Shown piece by piece: positions 10,047 to 14,368 of a stretch of DNA of 14,368 nucleotides. The DNA comes from Actinidia chinensis (taxonomy: Eukaryota; Streptophyta; Magnoliopsida; Ericales; Actinidiaceae). The notes under the pieces are model-generated. The model saw nothing but the letters and a program-made list of their open reading frames with translations. It was not told where the DNA came from and did not search any database. Each line of letters opens with the position of its first letter. Position 1 is the stretch's first letter. The position numbers and the translations under genes were made by a program. The stretch covers positions 1 through 14,368 of the forward strand of contig VIGQ01002156.1 in NCBI GenBank assembly GCA_009663005.1, given 5' to 3'.

Positions 10047-10690
10047 ACCTGCCTTTCTTCCGGAAAATTTTTCTGAAAACTTCGTTCTTTTGGTTCCAGT
10101 TGGGCCTACTTTTTTTGTTTTGGGTCTTCCCCAGTCGAAATGAATAATATAATGGCTCTATTGCGCGAGTGGGGACTATCAATGAGAATTTTACGAGGCA
10201 GCATCTTCTTGAAACTGCTTGTTTTCGAGATCGCTTGCTTGGGCATAAAAAAACTAGAGGTTGGTCCCCCTCCGTAGAGCTAGGTCTGTGAGGGGCAAGG
10301 CCAAGTCTTGATTCCTCCTAAAGTGGATTGTATGGATAGAACCCGAAAAGCCGGAGTTCGCTTTTCGGCTCCTTTTTCCTGGGTTTTGTGACTTTATTTC
10401 TGCCTTAAGTAAGGGGACCCACCCGACCTTGTTAGCTTATCCCGATTGGGGCCATTCCAGGGCGTCTTCTTGGCATTCGTTCTAGTATCAGGGACGATTT
10501 TTCCGGCCGATTCTATTTCTTTATTATCGTAAATAATCAATAATCCTTATGGGAACGGGATGGGGGCAAAAAAGAAAGCAAAAGTTGGGTGGCAATCTAT
10601 TCTCTAAATTGGCGGTCTAAGTCCCGTTTTTAAGCCAATTCAACGAGGTACTCCCCGGCATTAGATTGAGGCAAAGGGGCCGGCTATCCC
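10047..10690. other. Non-coding spacer
   Basis: No gene or RNA is recognised. The one longer frame (9988-10182, minus) is lysine/arginine-rich and overlaps the end of the + frame at 9763-10044. The notable structure is the hairpin listed at 10343-10368. Confidence 0.6.
10343..10368. terminator. Stable hairpin followed by a T-rich stretch
   Basis: CCGAAAAGC (10343-10351) and GCTTTTCGG (10360-10368) form a perfect 9-bp stem around an 8-base loop. A CTCCTTTTTCC tract follows on the + strand. Hairpins of this kind stabilise transcript 3' ends in plant mitochondria, and the layout also recalls a bacterial intrinsic terminator. No gene upstream on the + strand can be named as its user, so the functional label is tentative. 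The stem itself is plain in the sequence. Confidence 0.35.
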
Positions 10691-11200
10691 TTTATGTCTT
10701 CCATGGTTCACTATGAAAAAAGATTCAAATATTACTGGCAGGGATTGTTTCCAAGGTCAGTGCTCTGGGGACTAAGCATTCACATTGGGAGGTGCACCCA
10801 ACCGAACAGAGGAAGGATCGAAAAGAAAGGCAAAGGTTGGAAAGCCAAAATCCCACCGCTCTGGTTTTCCGCACCTCTGTTGGAAGAAAGGGGCACCTAT
10901 TGCGGTCACCCCACGTCGACAAAAAAGGGTTGAAAGCAAAGGAAGGGGAATTTCAAAGGCAAAGGGATGGGGGCAGGGCGGGAAAAGGGGCTAGGAGTCC
11001 ACGGGGCAAGCAAGGGTCAGGCCAACCGAAAGGAAAATTCAATTACAAAACGAAAAGAAGAAAGAAAAAAGAAGATTTACATTTCCAAACTGCTTCCTAA
11101 AGGTAAGGGCACGTGTCTACTGGATAAAAAGCTGATCCCAATTGACGGAAGCTCAGAAGGTTTTCATTTCTTCCAAAGGGTAGGCCCGAAGTCAAATTGA
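10691..11200 (+). other. Purine-rich block, open in all three + frames
   Basis: Between about 10790 and 11100 the + strand is dominated by A and G. Frames at 10694-10933, 10785-10994, 10792-11100 and 10967-11200 overlap and together keep all three + registers open. Every stop codon starts with T, and T is scarce here, so this openness is expected without coding. The products are strongly basic (Lys, Arg, Gly, Gln) and lack a CCHC knuckle or ribosomal-protein signature that I recognise. I call no gene. Confidence 0.5.
10964..10990 (+). other. Strong putative G-quadruplex motif (five G runs)
   Basis: G runs at 10964-10966, 10969-10973, 10976-10978, 10980-10982 and 10987-10990 are separated by loops of 2, 2, 1 and 4 bases. 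Five runs with short loops make this the best quadruplex candidate in the window, with one spare run. It lies within the purine-rich block. Whether it affects replication, recombination or transcript stability cannot be judged from sequence. Confidence 0.7.
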
Positions 11201-12309
11201 AATGGAAGTAGGAAAGTTGGTATCAGAGGTTCATATTGAGATAGATAGGAGGTATAATGCTTTCTTCCGTTCCATTCCCCTAATTGAATAGGGTGAGGCG
11301 GAAAAAAGAAAGGGAACCGTAATCCAACTAAAAAAGAAAGGTCGGGGCCACTTGCCCACCGAGTAAGGAAGGATAAAGTCAAATCCCCACAATTTGCTCA
11401 CTTGCTTTGGTACTCTCCACAAGCTGAAACTGTCGTGCAGAAAAAAGTGTGGCCATTCAATTGAAGTTTCAGAGGAGAATGGCTCGGGGGCTTTTTGTTG
11501 ATGAGGTTTTACGAACGAGTGGTTGGGCCGACGGAATGTGTTGGAGTCTGTCTGGATTAAGCTCACCAAAGTTGGTGGGGGGAACCAAATTTTTCGGTGT
11601 GGCGAGAAGAAAGTCAGGGTTTTATCCTTTAAACTGAAAATAAGTCGACTTTCCTTCGTTCGGGCTACTGAAATGAAACCAAAGGCTTGTGAATCCCAAA
11701 AGACCGAGGTTTAGTTTGATCCTGAGGTGACCCCTGGCACCCTCGGCCTTATAAAATGGTGACAAAAAGTTAGGGTTAATCCGACGTTCAGGGTTGGTCG
11801 ATTAAAGGACGACAGAAAAGATTTTTAGGCTAACCATAGTTACTACCTTTCCGGGAAAAGGAGTGAGGGGAGAGGAGAAACAAAGAAAGGAGGGGAAAGC
11901 TTGTCGTTAAACCTGGGGCCTGTCAAGTTTGCAATGGAACAGAAAATGGGAGGTTCCTTGAAAAGCTTACTAATAGGGGTCTTTGTTGTCTTTGTTCGTT
12001 CGTTCGCCGTTGGGGCTAGAGAAAATCCCAGTTTCGAATCGCACTAAGCCCAAGTAGAGCTAACGAGAGTCGCCTTGGTCCATGAAGGAAAAGCTCAAGG
12101 TCTAGCTCTATCTCCTTGCTCGTTTCACTCCTTTCCGTGAAGAGCACAGTAGGCACCAAGTCGCAGTGACAACGCCTTCCAGCGTTAGTCCTCCGGTAAT
12201 TAAGCAAGAACAAAATCTCATTCATCGGAGGGAGCGTGGATTGTTTTCAAAAGTTCAGGGCAAGATTGAAGGGTGTGCCCTTTTTTTTAGGACCATTGAT
12301 TGGTTTGTC
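11201..12309. other. Non-coding spacer
   Basis: No gene is recognised. Frames at 11231-11569 (-, 112 codons), 11164-11382 (-), 11449-11637 (+), 11523-11714 (+) and 12016-12225 (-) overlap one another on opposite strands or in shifted registers and match no family I know. A (GTTC)3 microsatellite lies at 11994-12006. A primer-binding-site-like word is listed separately. Confidence 0.55.
11218..11228 (+). other. Primer-binding-site-like word (initiator tRNA-Met complement)
   Basis: TGGTATCAGAG matches the first eleven bases of the classic plant LTR-retrotransposon primer-binding site, which pairs with the 3' end of initiator tRNA-Met. The following GTT could continue the match after a 4-base gap. 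The preceding base is T rather than an LTR-terminal CA, and no second LTR copy was noticed. It may be a remnant of a 5' LTR/leader junction. An 11-base match by chance on either strand of this window is unlikely but possible. Confidence 0.3.
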
Positions 12310-12331
12310 TTTTAAAACTGTTTTAAAACAG
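12310..12331. repeat. 11-base tandem duplication containing a 14-bp palindrome
   Basis: TTTTAAAAC occurs at 12310-12318 and 12321-12329 in two 11-base units differing at one base (CTG versus CAG ending). The second copy with its left flank forms the perfect palindrome CTGTTTTAAAACAG (12318-12331). It looks like a small local duplication. Confidence 0.55.
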
Positions 12332-13884
12332 GCCAGAGACAAGAGAACCACAAAATGGGACACCCATTTCCAACGGCCCAGCAGGGATGAGGAGAGGGGA
12401 CTTTCGAAACCCGGACACAATCACGGCACGGGATCTTTTGGAGCCGTAGTTCCGGGATTGGATTGCAAAGGGAGCAGGAATGCTTTTTTTTTGAAAGGGG
12501 GTCGATTAAACGAAATCAAAGCCCCAGTTGACCGTTTGTGGAAAGATCATGGAGTTCTCTCTGTCCTCCCTTGGCCTTGAAAACCTGGGACTTTTCTCGA
12601 GGAAAAAAGGTTTGGCTTTGCCACTATATGCTGGCTCCCCGGGGTCAAAAGCCTCTTTTTCAAGGCTCTTGGGGCTTAAAAAAGAATTAGAAAGGGACAA
12701 TTCCTCAGACTACTTGAACTGAACTTTCAAAAAATAAAGGCGTTTGCGTGTGAGATATTCGCTTTACTCATCTTACACCACGTAAAAACAAGGATCGATT
12801 TGATTAAATTGGCACTCGGGCAACCAAAAAAAAACATTGACCACTAAGTGTGAGGAAAAAGGGCGAAAGGTGGGCTCGAACTGGGAGCGGCGAAGTGGGT
12901 GAGTGGGTTAGAGTGGTTAAGGGCTGTGGCCCCGGACCCCCGTTTCAGCGCGTTCAGCTTTCAAATAGCCAGATAAGGAAGGATCTGGTACAATCAGACG
13001 ATCATCCTCGTTTTGTCTTTTCCGATAGGCTTCATCAAGCGAAGGTCTTCCAATTGATTCTTTAGTTGAGTCTTAAAAGTGACTTTGACTGACGTCAACT
13101 CCAACCATCGTCAGAAGATAGGAGAGAGCTTCGATCTCTTTCCGTCATCCCAGAGCAGAGGAAATCATCTTAGAAATAGAAACCTGGGCTAGACAAAACA
13201 AAGGTACTCCGAGGGCTAGCTAATGACAGAGCAGAGTACCTCCTCGTTAAATGGAAAGCGATCCCGTTCCTTACATTACTAGGCTTAAAAATGGGCAACG
13301 TTCCAAGGGCCGCAAAGTAGACTACTCATAGAGGTCTCTCAAATGTTAGGGGGTGAAACGCAAGAGATCCGAAAAGGGGGGAAAAGAGCTCTGTACTCGA
13401 GGGTGAGAAACCAATGAAATAGGTTGTCCCTAAAGCAGAACTTCATTTCAATAAAGAAAAGGAGTCAAAAGATCATGTGCAAGAGCAGCTAGGAACAGTG
13501 TCCTCAGGCTTTCTTCGGAATAAGATAGATCAGAAGCAGCAACTGTCTTTGTCTGTACATCTAAAAATTCCCTTATCTTAGTTACTCCTATTTTTGGGCT
13601 GGGCTTTTTGACGGTTTCCAGCGCGAAAAATAGGTTGGGGACTCGTATGGGGTCTGCTTCGAACTTCTTATTTCCCAGTCCCAGTGGGTGGGTATTACTT
13701 ATACCTACAGTTTATAGGGTTTTAATTTAAATAAGTGGCCTTCCAGGACTTCAAGCGAAAGGAATTGGTGATTCATTTTTCGTTACCCACTCCTTTCTCG
13801 TGTCTGAAATTTCCCAAATTCGGAAGGTTAGGTTTATTATGATTCTTTTCAGAGGGGTTCAATTCTTGTGTTTTTCTTTCTTCT
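12332..13884. other. Non-coding spacer
   Basis: No gene is recognised. The largest frame, 12236-12580 (+, 114 codons), begins just before this stretch and has no recognisable domain. Frames at 12506-12700 (-), 12528-12722 (+) and 12850-13065 (+) overlap or are short. A purine run GAAAAGGGGGGAAAAGAG at 13371-13388 resembles an LTR-element polypurine tract, but purine runs are common in this window. A 7-bp inverted repeat (13203-13209 with 13234-13240) is within chance expectation. No homopolymer of eight or more bases occurs after 12834. Confidence 0.55.
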
Positions 13885-14007
13885 ATCGTATCTGTCAAAG
13901 AACCTGATACCTTTGCAGAAGCAGCATCCCAGAAGTGTCGGCAACCGGCCGAGGAAATCGATGCCTTACAGCATAATCTTGGACTCCATGCGCAGTCTGA
14001 GATATAA
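13885..14007 (+). pseudogene. Ty1/copia retrotransposon pol fragment (start of reverse transcriptase), decayed
   Basis: The frame reads ...VKEPDTFAEAA, then SQKCRQPAEEIDALQHN, before a stop at 14005. In plant Ty1/copia polyproteins the linker into the reverse-transcriptase domain has the pattern EP..F.EA......W..AM..EI.AL..N.TW. The EP/TF/EA block, the RQ and the EEIDAL..N block all fit that pattern in order and spacing. The invariant Trp is replaced by Cys at 13936-13938, and about one codon is missing just after RQ. The TWT that should follow the Asn is visible one register over (TGG at 13980-13982), consistent with a single-base deletion. The family element is 4-5 kb; here only about 100 bases are recognisable and the downstream catalytic regions are absent. 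It is a dead relic, most likely transferred nuclear DNA. Confidence 0.68.
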
Positions 14008-14368
14008 AACCACCTGACCTTTCTGAGTCGCTTACTTTAGCTTCCCCTCCCACCGCCCATGGAAAAGAATTCCTTTATTCTTCAGCCTTAAAAGAAAGCT
14101 TGTTGTTATTCCTTCCCCGAGCAAACTTTCTCTGAGCCTACAGCCCGATCCATCTTAGTTCGATTAGGAAGTCCACGCACAACGAGAGCGAAGTCATGCG
14201 AACTCAGAAGCAGCAGCAGCATTTGTTCCGTTTCCGGCTGGCCTATATTGCCTTCTCATCGCGGTATACTTGAAATCAATCTTTGCCTATCCGATGGAAA
14301 AGGAATGCGAAGTTTGCTTTGGCGGCGCTTCTTGCAGTGCTTGGTTCTCTTACTGCACTGTATCCCCA
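14008..14368. other. Non-coding spacer
   Basis: Nothing coding is recognised. Conserved copia blocks that should follow the relic (for example the WVFKIK and ARLVAKG regions) are not visible in any + frame. A short (AGC)4 microsatellite lies at 14209-14221. The sequence runs off the window edge. Confidence 0.55.

Noticed and set aside
10694..11200. Four overlapping + frames of 69 to 102 codons, basic products suggesting a ribosomal protein or Gag
   Set aside because: All three registers are open because T is scarce in the purine-rich strand; no family motif is visible.
12430..12470. GAGCCGTAG as the start of a group II intron domain V
   Set aside because: The GAAA tetraloop and the complementary 3' half ending in a GTTC-type tail are absent.
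12236..12580. 114-codon + frame as a possible gene
   Set aside because: No recognisable domain, overlaps other frames, and is within the length range expected by chance.
13371..13388. Purine run as an LTR-retrotransposon polypurine tract
   Set aside because: It lies upstream of the copia relic rather than downstream of pol, no LTR start (TG) or repeat follows, and purine runs are common here.

Overview
The window looks like gene-poor spacer DNA from a seed-plant mitochondrial genome. Four things point that way. Base composition is mildly AT-rich (GC in the low-to-mid 40s by eye). CpG is common, unlike methylated plant nuclear repeats. No bacterial-style gene packing or ribosome-binding-site/ORF structure is present on either strand. 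One fragment of a plant-type Ty1/copia retrotransposon is embedded, the sort of nuclear debris known from plant mitochondrial spacers. I see no tRNA, rRNA, respiratory, cytochrome-c-maturation or ribosomal-protein gene, no group II intron domain V, no obvious plastid insert and no CRISPR array. The compartment is an inference; a mitochondrial-like nuclear copy cannot be excluded.

Layout. 1-2762: unassigned spacer with long A/T runs and a C-rich four-run block (1369-1384). 2763-3210: a G-rich four-run motif followed by the longest ATG-started frame (137 codons), with no recognisable family. 3211-7140: spacer with an A19 tract (4709-4727), two more four-run G/C motifs (3424-3445, 6841-6860), and several small inverted repeats. 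7141-8880: spacer that starts pyrimidine-rich. 8881-10046: a block rich in G and T on the + strand with overlapping open frames but no recognised domain. 10047-10690: spacer with a 9-bp-stem hairpin (10343-10368). 10691-11200: a purine-rich block, open in all three forward frames because T is scarce, containing a five-run G-quadruplex motif (10964-10990). 11201-13881: spacer with an isolated match to a retrotransposon primer-binding site (11218-11228). 13885-14007: a decayed piece of copia polyprotein at the start of the reverse-transcriptase domain. 14008-14368: unassigned spacer.

No genes here work together. The useful content is the transposon relic, the primer-binding-site-like word, the clustered G-quadruplex motifs, and a marked excess of long homopolymers of every base.
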